64,000 nt of DNA from Marinobacter antarcticus (GCF_900142385.1 NZ_FRAQ01000002.1:505419-569418); one strand, 5' to 3'; shown: positions 1 to 9,117, counted from the first letter of the stretch. A program made the numbers and translations. The notes: generated from the sequence alone by a model not told the origin.

Positions 1-166
1 AGCCGCCGGAGTTTTTTGACGTTGGTGGATCATCACACTATAGCTGCTCGTCGTGACCGGCTGGTATTGAACGTCCGCAGCTTTTCGTGCAGGCGTGGTA
101 GGGATTCCGTCCGGCACTGGCTGAAAGACATCGAACGGTGGTGCACCCGTTTAGCCGGACGGGGCT

Positions 167-1408
167 CTAGCACCAACCACGCAGGTGCATCGCCTCTTCA
201 ATGCGCTTGAGCCCGTTGATCCACGCCCCCAGCCGGACTGATTTCAGCTGGTGCGCGGCCGCCGTGTTCACGGCTTCCCGGTAGCCCCGCGCTAACCGTT
301 CCTGTCGGAGGCCGTTGATGGTCTCGATATCCCAGTAATTATCCGAGAGACCCTGACTGCGCTCCATCTGGCACAGGTGCACGCTGCCGGCATTGGCCAG
401 CACATCCGGCACAATGATGACGCCCCTTTCCAGCAGCATCGCATCGGCTTTCAACGTGGTTGGCGCATTCGCGGCCTCCACCACCATCCGGGCCTGGATC
501 CGGTCCGCGTTGTCCGCGGTAATTACGCCCTGAACCGAAGCAGGCACCAGCACATCGCAGTCACATTCCAGAATGGATTCACTGGTTATCGGCTCGCTGC
601 CGGCATAGCCCGAGACTTTTCCGGTGGATTTCTTGTGCGCCAACAGGGCCGGAATATCGATACCATCGTTGGAATAAACGCCGCCATGGCTATCGCAAAC
701 TGCCACAACATCACAGCCGGCTTCGTAGAACATGGTCGCCGCCACCGAGCCGACCTGGCCGAATCCCTGGATGGCAATGCGGGCATTTTCGATGTCAAAG
801 TCGGCCTGCCTCGCCGCTTCCCGGAACACATCGAAAACACCGCTCCCGGTGGCCTCATAGCCCCCCAGCGAGCCGCCGAGGATGGGCGGTTTGTCATTGA
901 TCGCAGCCGGTTCATGGTAGCCGGTGATCGACTCGTATTCGTCCAGCATCCAGCTCATGGTTTGCAGATCCGTGCCGATATCGGCGCCGGGTACATCGTA
1001 GGCTTGCCCTCTCGGACGCAGGAAGCGGATATAGGCGCGGCAGAGTGACTCGAACTCCCGGTCACTCAGTTCACGCGGGTCGGCCACGATACCCCCCTTG
1101 CCGCCACCGGCGGGGATGCGTCCCGCGGCATGCTTGATCGACATGATCATCGCGAGGGATTTCACCTCATCCAGGTCGAGATCGGGGGAAATCCGCGTCC
1201 CGTCCCGGCTCGGCCCGAGGGCATCGTTGTAGCGGACACGATGGGCATCAAACACCCGGAAACTGCCGTCGTCCATTTTCATCGGAATGCGAAACGTCAC
1301 CACACGCCCCGGTGCGGCAAGAAACTCAATGACATTGGGATCAATCTTGCCGAGACGGCCAGCCTCACGAAGAATTTGCCCGCTTTCATCCAAAAAATCA
1401 TAATCCAT
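167..1408 (-). CDS. Glu/Leu/Phe/Val dehydrogenase family protein (probable NAD(P)-dependent glutamate dehydrogenase)
   Basis: Predicted cytoplasmic enzyme of 413 residues for oxidative deamination of an amino acid, most likely glutamate to 2-oxoglutarate. The substrate-binding part has the glycine-rich lysine motif GGGKGG and a PGADIGT segment matching the family's catalytic-aspartate region. The C-terminal Rossmann domain shows GFGQVG. I chose the ATG at 1408 because GAGGA sits six bases upstream and the family usually begins close to it; an in-frame ATG ten codons earlier is less likely. Length is normal. It stands alone, with no operon partner; foreign DNA remnants start about 200 bases upstream of its start. 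Leucine or valine dehydrogenase specificity cannot be excluded from sequence. Confidence 0.9.
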   Translation of the reverse strand: MDYDFLDESGQILREAGRLGKIDPNVIEFLAAPGRVVTFRIPMKMDDGSFRVFDAHRVRYNDALGPSRDGTRISPDLDLDEVKSLAMIMSIKHAAGRIPAGGGKGGIVADPRELSDREFESLCRAYIRFLRPRGQAYDVPGADIGTDLQTMSWMLDEYESITGYHEPAAINDKPPILGGSLGGYEATGSGVFDVFREAARQADFDIENARIAIQGFGQVGSVAATMFYEAGCDVVAVCDSHGGVYSNDGIDIPALLAHKKSTGKVSGYAGSEPITSESILECDCDVLVPASVQGVITADNADRIQARMVVEAANAPTTLKADAMLLERGVIIVPDVLANAGSVHLCQMERSQGLSDNYWDIETINGLRQERLARGYREAVNTAAAHQLKSVRLGAWINGLKRIEEAMHLRGWC

Positions 1409-1634
1409 GGCATTCCTCACACAGGTTGAGTCGGACACTGCTTCCTGCCCGGCATCAGGCCAGACAAGAAATCTTCCTGACTCTCAACATAGCAGTTGCT
1501 GCGGATTAAGTGCCATTTATCCCCGGGGTTTGTACTGGGTGGGGCAATACCCCCGGCTCACTCAACACCTGCCCATTGCCCCTGCATCAACGCCAAGTGC
1601 TCTTGTAGCGTATTAGGAGAGTAGGGGCCTCCGT

Positions 1635-2226
1635 CCGTTTGGATTCGAAGAGCGGCCCCTGGTGTCGTTCCCGATCCAGCGGGTCGAGATCGACTGGGAC
1701 CGGCTGATCGCCAAACGGCCAATGCTGCTCGAAAGCCTGGACACCATGCCCAAGTACCTGCTCAAACCCTAGGTGCTGGCGATCACCCAGGCCAGCTTCA
1801 TCGACGACAGCTACGACTTCGGCGTGATGCTCAAGACGCTGAAACAAGGGGCAGGGCGGCCCAGCAAACGCAGCCTGAAACGCTCACCGAAACGGTTTGT
1901 TCCGATCTTGGATCGGGACTTTCAGACCCGGATCCAGAGCTACCTGTGGATGGGGAAGTTTCGGAAGGACGAGTGAATCTTTCCGATCACGCGCCAGGTG
2001 GTGAGTGCGAACATCGACCGGTTGATTGAACAGGTTGGGGGAGAGGCACCGTTCAAGATTGGGTGTCAAACCTTTCGGCACAGCTTTGCGGTACATCTGC
2101 TCCTGCACGGGCGGCCGTTGAAGTTCGTGAGTCAACTTCTGGGCCATAGAAGTGTCGAATCGACAGAGGTTTACACGAATGTGTTAACGTTCGATGGAGC
2201 GCATTTTTTGGAGGGGGTGGATTTTC
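1635..2226 (+). pseudogene. Plasmid-type tyrosine site-specific recombinase, inactivated by two in-frame stops
   Basis: Reading one frame through this stretch gives a continuous tyrosine-recombinase-like protein interrupted by TAG at 1770-1772 and TGA at 1974-1976. The C-terminal part has the catalytic box TFRHSFAVHLLLHG, then QLLGHRS and a Tyr in EVYTNVL, matching box II His-x-x-Arg, the downstream His and the nucleophilic Tyr. The middle part (RFVPILDRDFQTRI) resembles resolvases that resolve plasmid multimers, such as the ResD type; that family link is from memory. The N-terminal end is not clear. With two stops it cannot make a full enzyme, so I call it a decayed remnant. The iteron-like repeats at 2884 fit a plasmid origin for the region. 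Confidence 0.75.
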
Positions 2227-2242
2227 ACCAACTAATCTCTGA

Positions 2243-2752
2243 GAGAAAATGGCATTCGCGAACAAAAATCGAGATCGCAAAGCTGATCTCAGAAAGCTTA
2301 TCTTCGCGACACCCGCCAAAGTTGGCAACGCCGACCGCAAAAAATGGGAAGAGGAAATAGAGCAAGAGCACGGCGTCGAGCTGCATGTCATCGAGCGCGA
2401 GGAAATTATCGCTCTTATGCAGATGCCAGGCTACGCCTCGCTTTTAGCAAGCGCTCTCTATCTGAAACGCGATATCGATCCTCCTACTGAAGTTGTCGTT
2501 GCCAAGGCCAAGCGAGCGGCTGATATCTTTATGACGAGGACCTCAAAGAGCGTGCGAAGAGAGTTCGTTTCGCAAATGAAGTGGCTCATCACGAAGCGCG
2601 TAAGGTATTGGACGATATTGAGTCTGCTGACACTAAAACTAGGTCTGTTACGGAAGATGACCTCGACAGGGCTACTCGGGGAAGCAGCTCATCCGTCCAG
2701 ACATACGCATTCTTTTTGCGTCAGTTTGTGTCACCCAAACTGACATAGTTCT
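2243..2752 (+). pseudogene. Frameshifted fragment of an unrecognised protein (possibly nuclease- or NTPase-associated)
   Basis: An ATG at 2249 opens a frame of acidic, helical-looking protein that changes character at about 2528. In the next frame the sense continues from YDEDLKERAKRV to FVSPKLT, ending at TAG 2750-2752. The frame change looks like a two-base gain (or one-base loss) at the TTTA near 2528. The N-terminal part has a pattern (KLIFATPAKV, then a HGVELHVIEREEI segment) I associate loosely with restriction-endonuclease-like domains on large defence NTPases. That link is weak and I assign no function. A stop at 2240-2242 shows the true N terminus is missing or lies elsewhere. It overlaps the end of the recombinase remnant's frame, consistent with a patchwork of decayed foreign DNA. 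Confidence 0.5.
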
Positions 2753-3123
2753 GGCCGGGGCTGACGCTATTCCACCATCGAAATTAATCGCCAGAATCCC
2801 AGGCATTGATCGCCCGAAAGGCACTATTCGGGAAAAATCCGGAAAACGTTCAGAATCATAGAGATAGAGAGGTGGGCGACGGATTTAGCACTTCCTGTGA
2901 AAATTTAGTACTTTCTGTGGCTATTCTTTAGCACTTTTTGTGGTCGTCCAACCGACCCAAAACTGCACCAAAACGGCATACCGTACTGCGCATAATGTAT
3001 ATTATGTTAAATCGAGTATGGTTTAACAATGAGCTCTGCACTGATCCCTATCTTCTGTAACATGTTTGCGCTGGGCCTCGCTTATCGGCCCCAGAGAATA
3101 ACCAGAGAACAAGAGGTAAAAAA
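2753..3123. other. Gene-free stretch with iteron-like repeats and a palindrome
   Basis: I see no supported gene in these 371 bases. The stretch contains three direct repeats at 2884-2942 (listed separately) and an inverted repeat TGTTAAA/TTTAACA at 3005-3011 and 3022-3028. The palindrome lies about 95 bases before the DksA-like gene and may belong to its regulation. The A/T-rich sequence around 2990-3005 could hold its promoter, but I cannot place a convincing -35/-10 pair. Confidence 0.5.
2884..2943 (+). repeat. Three iteron-like direct repeats
   Basis: Near-identical 16-mers start at 2884 (TTTAGCACTTCCTGTG), 2904 (TTTAGTACTTTCTGTG) and 2927 (TTTAGCACTTTTTGTG), so start-to-start spacing is 20 and 23 bases, about two helical turns. 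Tandem repeats of this size and spacing are typical of plasmid origin iterons or of operator arrays. No replication initiator gene is next to them. With the broken plasmid-type recombinase to the left they look like remains of an integrated plasmid. Confidence 0.6.
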
Positions 3124-3459
3124 ATGGCCCCGGAAGAACTGGAAACATTTCGTCAACTGCTGTTGCAACTTCGTGAGGATCTGCTCTCAACCAGCGAAAT
3201 CCGTGATGAGACAAGCGGAACCGTTCACCTCGATCAGCAAAGCGTCGGCCGGCTCTCGCGGATGGATGCCCTGCAAAGCCAGGCAATGGCAAAGGCTGGT
3301 AAGCAACGGGCTGAACAACATTTACGGCTGACCGAAGCAGCTCTGCTACGGATCGACAACGATGAATACGGGGAATGTATGGAATGCGGTGAACACATCA
3401 ACCCCAGGCGCCTGGAGGTTGACCCTACAAGCCTCTACTGCATTGATTGCGCGCGATAA
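3124..3459 (+). CDS. DksA/TraR-family C4 zinc-finger protein
   Basis: A 111-residue protein with a helical N-terminal two-thirds and a C-terminal zinc finger, CMECGE then CIDC, the arrangement of DksA/TraR proteins that bind the RNA polymerase secondary channel. At 111 residues it is shorter than DksA (about 150) and longer than TraR (about 73), resembling stand-alone YbiI/DksA-like regulators of unknown target. The start has AGAGGT about seven bases upstream. A palindrome at 3005-3028 may control it. It sits between a foreign-DNA remnant and the desaturase group, with no clear operon. Its role as a transcription regulator is inferred from the family only. Confidence 0.85.
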   Translation: MAPEELETFRQLLLQLREDLLSTSEIRDETSGTVHLDQQSVGRLSRMDALQSQAMAKAGKQRAEQHLRLTEAALLRIDNDEYGECMECGEHINPRRLEVDPTSLYCIDCAR

Positions 3460-3529
3460 TTTCCCGCAGACATCTCAATCTGGTCAGCTTCTGTGAAGTG
3501 TGAGGTCTGACGCCATTCACACTTGATCC

Positions 3530-4317
3530 CTATCCCCCAGTTGCCTCCGTGAAGGAAACCAGCCGTCTTTTGTCCTCGTCCCAGAGCGCCAGGCGTATTG
3601 AACCGATGCTTTCGCGCAGCGTGATCCGGTTGAATGTTTGAAGTTCCGGGTAGTCCTCCAGCACCTCGGGCAGGCGGTAGGAAGGGATTCGGCTAGCTAG
3701 ATGGTGAACATGGTGCACGCCAATGTTGGCGCTGAACCAGCGCAGGATATCCGGCAGTATATAGTTGGAGCTGCCCTGCAGCGCGGCGTCATGCATGTCC
3801 CAGTGTTCGTCGCGCCCCAGTAGGTGGCCTCGAACTGATGCTGGACGAAGAACAGGTAGCGATAAAGGCGATAGCGCCATTGCTGCCACCGCGGCAGGTC
3901 CTGGTATTCGCGGACTGTGAGGGTGTCGAGTCCGCCAATTTGCGGTCGGTCCAGGTTACCGGAGTTGGCATGGTGGCGGTTGTGGGCTTGGCGCCAGAAA
4001 TCATGGGGAGTAAGGGTAAGCACACCGATGATACGGCCGGCCCAATCATTGGCGCGACGCGAATGGAAAAACGACCTGTGGCTGCAGTCATGCTGGATCA
4101 TGAACAGTCGTACCAGGAATCCCGCAGCAGGGACGGCCAGCACCAGTGCCACGGGCCAGTATCCAGCACTGACAGCCAGCCACATCAAAAACCAGATCAA
4201 CACAAAAGGTAGTGCGGTTATCAGGATCTCCGCAATGCTGCGTGCCAGGCGTGGCTTGCAATACGCTCTGAGTGTCGGCCTCAGGGATCTGGGTATGGGT
4301 GTCCGCGCCTCACTCAT
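3530..4317 (-). pseudogene. Fatty acid desaturase, frameshifted near 3815-3818
   Basis: A membrane di-iron desaturase whose reading frame breaks once. The first part (from ATG at 4317) has two hydrophobic stretches and the histidine boxes HDCSH and HNRHH. The third box, HHVHH, and a conserved C-terminus (SRIPSYRLPEVLEDYPEL) lie in another frame ending at 3530. The switch falls where the plus strand reads CCCC at 3815-3818; one extra C would join YWG to RDEHWDMHDA and restore a normal protein of about 260 residues. So it is either a recent mutation or a homopolymer sequencing error. The start overlaps the end of the 656-residue gene by eight bases, suggesting translational coupling. It would introduce a double bond into an acyl chain. 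Confidence 0.85.
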
Positions 4318-6280
4318 AACTTGCAGCCCAACTGTCGCGGCCGAGCTCTATGGCGCGTGCAACGTCTGTTTCGGGAACCACCGAGATGTCTCCCACTTCC
4401 CTCGAGTCGTAATGAAATACGCACAAGCGTGAGGCAAATTCGGCGAACGGCAGTGATGCTTCGCCATAGCGCTCTCCATGGCTCTGGGTCGAGCAGTTAA
4501 TACCCTGCCCCCAATCCTGGCCACTGTCATTGTTGGGGTTGAAAAAATAGATGCGAATCTCGCCATCGCGATCAAGGTTGACGCGGATGAGTGTTATGGC
4601 GTGGCGTCCAACAAGGCGCCCTCCACTGTCGGTGACCGCGATACCAGCTGGTTGTGGATGGATGACGGGTATATTGCCGTTGTAATATGGGTGATAGCAG
4701 GCGTAGAAATGGCGTATAAAATACTGATAGTCATGGATTTTACCTGTCTCCTGACTAATAACACTAAGAAATCCGTGCCCTACCCACCAGCCATACATCT
4801 CAGGGTTTATCCAGCGGTGCAGGTCGTCGTCGCGCACGCCGCACAAGCGCCCCATCTCACAATAAACGCGGTCAAGGTGCGGCACCAGAATCAATGAAAC
4901 CGGGTCCACATCGGTTGGAGGTTCTTTCGCAAGGCCTGCCTCCAGGTGTTGTGAGGTAATTTGCTGCCCCTCAAAACGCATAATGACATCGTCATCACGG
5001 GCTGCCCAGGCCACCAGTTGCAACAGATAATCGGCATCGTTGAAGGCCCACATGGAAAGACCGATGACTGACTGACAAGTCGGGTTATTGCCTTGGCCAA
5101 CGCCCAGTGGTTGCCCCAGGAGACTCAATACACCGGCGAGCAAATACACCCGTGGAGGGTGTGCGTCACCGAAAACAGCGCTCAGTTTGTCAGATACTGC
5201 CGGACACAAAGTCAGTTCGAGTTGCCTCCACAGGCCCGAAGCCACTGGAGGGGTGAACAAACCGCCACGTTCAAGAAACATCGCCAGGCCGTAGACAGCC
5301 TGACAGGTTTCCGGGTGTACAACCTCGTCGATCAGTTTAAGGACGATCTGGCGGTAACACTGGAGAACATCGTTGCCGGTGATGCTCAGGCCCAATGCCA
5401 AAGGTATCAAATCATCCCTTTGCCCCCGCAGGTGTCGTAACAGCAAGGGATGGTACGGGGAAACCATGCCCGTCTCATGCATTGCTTTGGCAAAGCCCTC
5501 CGCCTCTTCAGACAGTGCCGAATTGTCCATGGCGGCCAGACGTTCGCTGTAGACTGCAAAGCCCGGGTCATCGCGACAGCCCTTAGTTGGACTGAACAAA
5601 GCGCTGACCAGTCGCGCCGCTTTGTCCATGCCCGAGGTTTCGATTTTTGGATCAAACAGGCATTTGGCAATCTGGCTGACCATCTGTTTGATGCTGCCTG
5701 TTTGTATCGGGCGCTGTGCCAGCAAACGGCGTACTTCATCCACCAGGCTGTCGAGAATACTCTCGTACCCCAGCCTGCTGAGCAGGAACTGATAGAGCGA
5801 ATTGACGATTTGCCCTAGCCCCTGCGGCCGCTCCCTGTCCGCTTCGCTCATCTGGCCTGACAGCAGGTCCAGATTCAATGCCGTCACCTGAGCCAGAAAG
5901 TTTCTGGCTTGCTCTGCTGAAATGCCGGGATGGCGATAATCACCCATGGCCACAGCAAGCAGGCGAAGCTCACTCAGGGCTTCGATGGCGGTGTAGTCCG
6001 GCGCTCCCTGGCGTAGCGTTCGCACGGCGATCGCGGGTCTCAGGATTGCTGGTTGGCCCCAATCTCCATTGGTAAATACGCCCTTGGATTCCATAGACGG
6101 TACTCGGGCGTACAGCGCGTCCAGCCCTTCGGGAACTTCCATAACCCTAAGTGCCGCCTTCAGTACCTCGGTGTTACGCGCCAACGGAACGGTCCGGCGG
6201 GCAAACGCCAGCTGTTCCAGCGCCTCGTCAAAACTTGCAACTAAAGCATTAATATCTTTGGTAAAACTGGTAATCGTCAC
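4310..6280 (-). CDS. Large uncharacterised protein with a papain-like Gln/Cys/His/Asn pattern
   Basis: I do not recognise this 656-residue family. No signal peptide or membrane segment is visible, so it is probably cytoplasmic. The N-terminal 380 residues look helical. The C-terminal part holds GQGNNPTCQS (Gln396, Cys402), GRHAITLIRV (His560) and FFNPNND (Asn581). The order Gln, Cys, His, Asn and the six-residue Gln-to-Cys spacing match papain-like (clan CA) thiol enzymes, with the Gln as oxyanion residue. This suggests a cysteine peptidase or an acyl-transfer enzyme; it is an inference, not a family assignment. It overlaps the downstream desaturase by eight bases and is divergent from the ATP-grasp gene at 6598. 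The desaturase overlap hints at a shared lipid or acyl-linked pathway. Confidence 0.6.
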   Translation of the reverse strand: MTITSFTKDINALVASFDEALEQLAFARRTVPLARNTEVLKAALRVMEVPEGLDALYARVPSMESKGVFTNGDWGQPAILRPAIAVRTLRQGAPDYTAIEALSELRLLAVAMGDYRHPGISAEQARNFLAQVTALNLDLLSGQMSEADRERPQGLGQIVNSLYQFLLSRLGYESILDSLVDEVRRLLAQRPIQTGSIKQMVSQIAKCLFDPKIETSGMDKAARLVSALFSPTKGCRDDPGFAVYSERLAAMDNSALSEEAEGFAKAMHETGMVSPYHPLLLRHLRGQRDDLIPLALGLSITGNDVLQCYRQIVLKLIDEVVHPETCQAVYGLAMFLERGGLFTPPVASGLWRQLELTLCPAVSDKLSAVFGDAHPPRVYLLAGVLSLLGQPLGVGQGNNPTCQSVIGLSMWAFNDADYLLQLVAWAARDDDVIMRFEGQQITSQHLEAGLAKEPPTDVDPVSLILVPHLDRVYCEMGRLCGVRDDDLHRWINPEMYGWWVGHGFLSVISQETGKIHDYQYFIRHFYACYHPYYNGNIPVIHPQPAGIAVTDSGGRLVGRHAITLIRVNLDRDGEIRIYFFNPNNDSGQDWGQGINCSTQSHGERYGEASLPFAEFASRLCVFHYDSREVGDISVVPETDVARAIELGRDSWAASYE

Positions 6281-6597
6281 ACTATTTTCCTTGCCTGCTC
6301 AAAGGGCTTCTCGGGCTCGCCCAAAGATGCTCTTAAGGCGTTACGGAAGCAACCGATTCCGGCGCATTCGTTTCAATTTGTTACCATACCGTCTATATTA
6401 AAGGTGAGGGTTGCAACCAATGGCCTTATATAACTGCGCAGGGAGAACGTTACTAATTCAAGTGTCTCGCTTCGCTTCTGGTCACTCGATCCCCTCACAA
6501 GCGAAAATGCCTAGCTGCTCTTTATACACGGCGGTTTACATTTTACGCTTCAAACTCAGCCCATTTTTTCTGGACAAACCAGCAAGGAGAACATCGA
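6281..6597. promoter_or_regulatory. Divergent intergenic region
   Basis: The 317 bases between the leftward 656-residue gene and the rightward ATP-grasp gene must carry promoters for both. Several A/T-rich stretches occur (for example around 6395-6405 and 6535-6555), but I find no -35/-10 pair with acceptable spacing, so no promoter is placed. A strong AAGGAG ribosome site lies just before 6598. Short open frames here look non-coding. Confidence 0.4.
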
Positions 6598-7905
6598 ATG
6601 TCAATGACATCTGAGAAAGAGTTACCCTCAGAGGTAGCAGCCTGGCTCGATCCGGACATGGACTCGGTTAAAGGTACCGAGACGCCCAAAGATCCTAACA
6701 AAGGATACATCGCCCTGCTTGGCTGGAGCGTCAATGCGATCAAGGCCGCGCAGAAGTTTGATCGACGCTATATCGTGGTTGCACCTGACTGGGCTGCGGA
6801 TTTCTGTACTGCAAACAAGATACCTTTCATCCCATGGGATTTTATCCGTCTCAATGATCGCTCCATGGATATTGCTAAAAGGCTGAAGGAAGAAGGTGTC
6901 GATGTCGCCATACCGTTGTTCGAGGAAACCGTCGAGTGGTCTGGTGCCATCAACTCGGTCCTGATGGATAGCCCCCGGATGTACGGCCAGTCTATTCTGT
7001 TCCGCGACAAGGCTCTGATGAAGCGCCGTGCGCAGCTTGGCGGTATTCGCGTCGGGATTTTCGAGGAGGCGCACGAGAAGGAAGACATCGTTCGTTTCAT
7101 GAAGCGCGTCAACCAGACACTGCTCAAACTTGATGGTGACCCGGACGACCCTATTCACGTCAAAGCATTCGATAAGGCCGGTTGCCTTGGCCATCGAATG
7201 ATTCGCAAAATGGAAGAAATTGATCTCATTCCGCAGGAAGAATACCCCCTGCTGATGGAAAGTCATCTGGATGGCTGGGAGTTCGCTGTCGAAGCCTGGA
7301 TCCACGATGGCAAGATCCAGTTTTTGAATATTTCTGAATATGTAACTCTGGGCTATTCGGTGTTCGTGCCCGCTACCGAGCAACTCGAGAGCTGGCGTAA
7401 CGCGATCACCAAGCAGATCGAACTGCTGATCAAAACCTTCGATATCAAATTCGGTATGATTCATCCCGAGTACTTCGTTACTGCTGACGGCGAGATGTAC
7501 TTTGGCGAAGTTGCGTATCGTCCGCCCGGGTTCAAGGCTTTTGAGCTTATTGAAAAGGCCTACGGATTCAGTGCGTACCAGGCTTCCATGTTGGTGTTTG
7601 ATCCCAAGAGCACGAAAGAGGAAGTCGCGGCCTTCTTCCCTCGTGAAGTGGTCGACGCGAAATGCTACGCCGGTTGCTTCGGTGTGTATCCAAGACGTCG
7701 TGTGGTTAGTAAGCTGGAAATGCCCAGTGAAACGATTAATCACCCCTACTTCGAGTCTCACGAACTGGTCGCGCCGACAGAAGAGACAGTGCCTGACCGG
7801 TCAGCCTTCGGAACGCATTGGGGCCTGATCTTCTTCTCAGGTGACGACCCCATCAAGATGCGGGACCTGCTGAAAGCCCAGGAAGATCTGGATTTCTATG
7901 TTTAA
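6598..7905 (+). CDS. ATP-grasp domain protein (putative carboxylate-amine/thiol ligase)
   Basis: A 435-residue cytoplasmic protein with the ATP-grasp layout: an N-terminal pre-grasp region, a nucleotide-binding Lys189 in HVKAFDKAG, Glu221 in MESHLDG, and the C-terminal segment GMIHPEYFVTADGEMYFGEVAYRPPG. ATP-grasp ligases activate a carboxylate as acyl-phosphate and join it to an amine or thiol. The usual metal-binding Glu-x-Asn appears as Glu304-Val-Ala306, so one canonical ligand is missing, which may mean altered chemistry. The start has AAGGAG eight bases upstream. It is divergent from the putative papain-like gene and followed by a hairpin at 7922, so it is probably monocistronic. The substrate is unknown; amino-acid or peptide ligation is possible. 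Confidence 0.75.
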   Translation: MSMTSEKELPSEVAAWLDPDMDSVKGTETPKDPNKGYIALLGWSVNAIKAAQKFDRRYIVVAPDWAADFCTANKIPFIPWDFIRLNDRSMDIAKRLKEEGVDVAIPLFEETVEWSGAINSVLMDSPRMYGQSILFRDKALMKRRAQLGGIRVGIFEEAHEKEDIVRFMKRVNQTLLKLDGDPDDPIHVKAFDKAGCLGHRMIRKMEEIDLIPQEEYPLLMESHLDGWEFAVEAWIHDGKIQFLNISEYVTLGYSVFVPATEQLESWRNAITKQIELLIKTFDIKFGMIHPEYFVTADGEMYFGEVAYRPPGFKAFELIEKAYGFSAYQASMLVFDPKSTKEEVAAFFPREVVDAKCYAGCFGVYPRRRVVSKLEMPSETINHPYFESHELVAPTEETVPDRSAFGTHWGLIFFSGDDPIKMRDLLKAQEDLDFYV

Positions 7906-7921
7906 AGATTAGGCTTTGTGC

Positions 7922-7948
7922 GCCTGGTTTCCCAACGGGAAACCAGGC
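7922..7948 (+). terminator. Stem-loop after the ATP-grasp gene
   Basis: A perfect 12-bp stem (GCCTGGTTTCCC paired with GGGAAACCAGGC) with loop AAC lies 17 bases after the stop codon. No U-run follows, so it may protect the mRNA 3' end or help factor-dependent termination rather than act as an intrinsic terminator. Confidence 0.5.
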
Positions 7949-8112
7949 AATCTGGTATTGGCCACTCACCTGATTTCCTTCCACAGCAATACTCTATATC
8001 CCTTATCGTGAAACTGGTTTAACTGCTAAAAACCCCCGACTTTTTAAGCCGCAGTCTATATTTGATTCATGCAGGCATAGGGTTACCTTATTGCCCAAAA
8101 TGGACATTCACT

Positions 8113-9117
8113 ATGAAAGTTGCAGTGTTTTCCGCCAAATCCTATGACAGAGAACATTTTGATCCGACCAATCAGGCAAATCAGGCGAATCACGGTGGCC
8201 ACGAGCTGGTCTACTTCGAACCTCACCTGACGCCCCAGACGGCAATTTTGTGCTGTGGCTTTGAGGCGGTTTGCTGCTTTGTAAATGACACCCTGAATAG
8301 TGAGACTATCGGTATTCTGGCCGATTGCGGGGTCGGCTTAATTGCCATGCGTTGTGCCGGGTTCAACAATGTCGATCTGGAGGCAGCCAAAGCTGCGGGT
8401 ATCAGGGTCGCCCGAGTACCTGAGTATTCTCCCCATGCGGTGGCCGAGCATGCTGTCGCTTTGATACTCGGCCTTAACCGTAATCTGCACCGTGCCTATA
8501 ATCGGGTTCGCGAGAACGACTACGCACTCAGCGGCCTGCTCGGTTTTGACCTTTACGGCAAAACAGTCGGGATGGCTGGTTCCGGCAAGATCGGCGCGGT
8601 TTTTGCGCGGATTATGACCGGGTTCGGGTGTCAGGTTATTGCGAGCGACCCTCATGAAAATCCGGATCTCGAGGGTATTGTTGACTATGTCGAAAACGAT
8701 CAACTCTTTGCCCGGTCAGACATCATCAGCCTGCATTGTCCGTTGGTTCCGGCGACTCATCACCTGATTAACGCAGCGACCATAGGTCAGATGAAACCCG
8801 GAGCCATGCTGATAAATACCAGCCGTGGTGGGCTTATTGATACTCCTGCTGTGATCAATGCGTTGAAGTCAGGGCAACTAGGCTATCTGGGTCTGGATGT
8901 CTATGAAGAAGAGGCAGATCTGTTTTTTGAGGATAACTCCAATATGCTTTTGCAGGATGATGTCTTCGCCCGTCTACTGACTTTTCCCAACGTTATTATT
9001 ACGGGGCATCAAGCCTTCTTCACCCGCGAGGCACTGAATGCTATCGCACATATCACACTGAACAATATCAGTGACTATGCAGCTGGAAGGCATAACGGTG
9101 TTGAATGGGTTGCGTGA
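8113..9117 (+). CDS. ldhA: 2-hydroxyacid dehydrogenase, D-lactate dehydrogenase type
   Basis: A 334-residue NAD-dependent enzyme of the D-isomer-specific 2-hydroxyacid dehydrogenase family, expected to reduce pyruvate to D-lactate. Visible family features are the NAD-binding turn [13 protein letters not shown], the catalytic Arg in NTSRGGLID, the Glu region [14 protein letters not shown] and the catalytic His in [11 protein letters not shown]. The LFFED segment and FLTREA-like end are characteristic of LdhA rather than of glycerate or phosphoglycerate dehydrogenases. I chose ATG 8113 ([12 protein letters not shown]) because the family starts there; an upstream in-frame ATG at 8062 would add a non-conserved extension. 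It has its own upstream region after a hairpin, so it is probably independent of the ATP-grasp gene. Confidence 0.9.
   Translation: MKVAVFSAKSYDREHFDPTNQANQANHGGHELVYFEPHLTPQTAILCCGFEAVCCFVNDTLNSETIGILADCGVGLIAMRCAGFNNVDLEAAKAAGIRVARVPEYSPHAVAEHAVALILGLNRNLHRAYNRVRENDYALSGLLGFDLYGKTVGMAGSGKIGAVFARIMTGFGCQVIASDPHENPDLEGIVDYVENDQLFARSDIISLHCPLVPATHHLINAATIGQMKPGAMLINTSRGGLIDTPAVINALKSGQLGYLGLDVYEEEADLFFEDNSNMLLQDDVFARLLTFPNVIITGHQAFFTREALNAIAHITLNNISDYAAGRHNGVEWVA

Noticed and set aside
6628..7761. Long open frame (377 residues) on the minus strand inside the ATP-grasp gene
   Set aside because: Antisense to a gene with clear motifs, low-complexity composition without a recognised domain, and no ribosome site; taken as a shadow.
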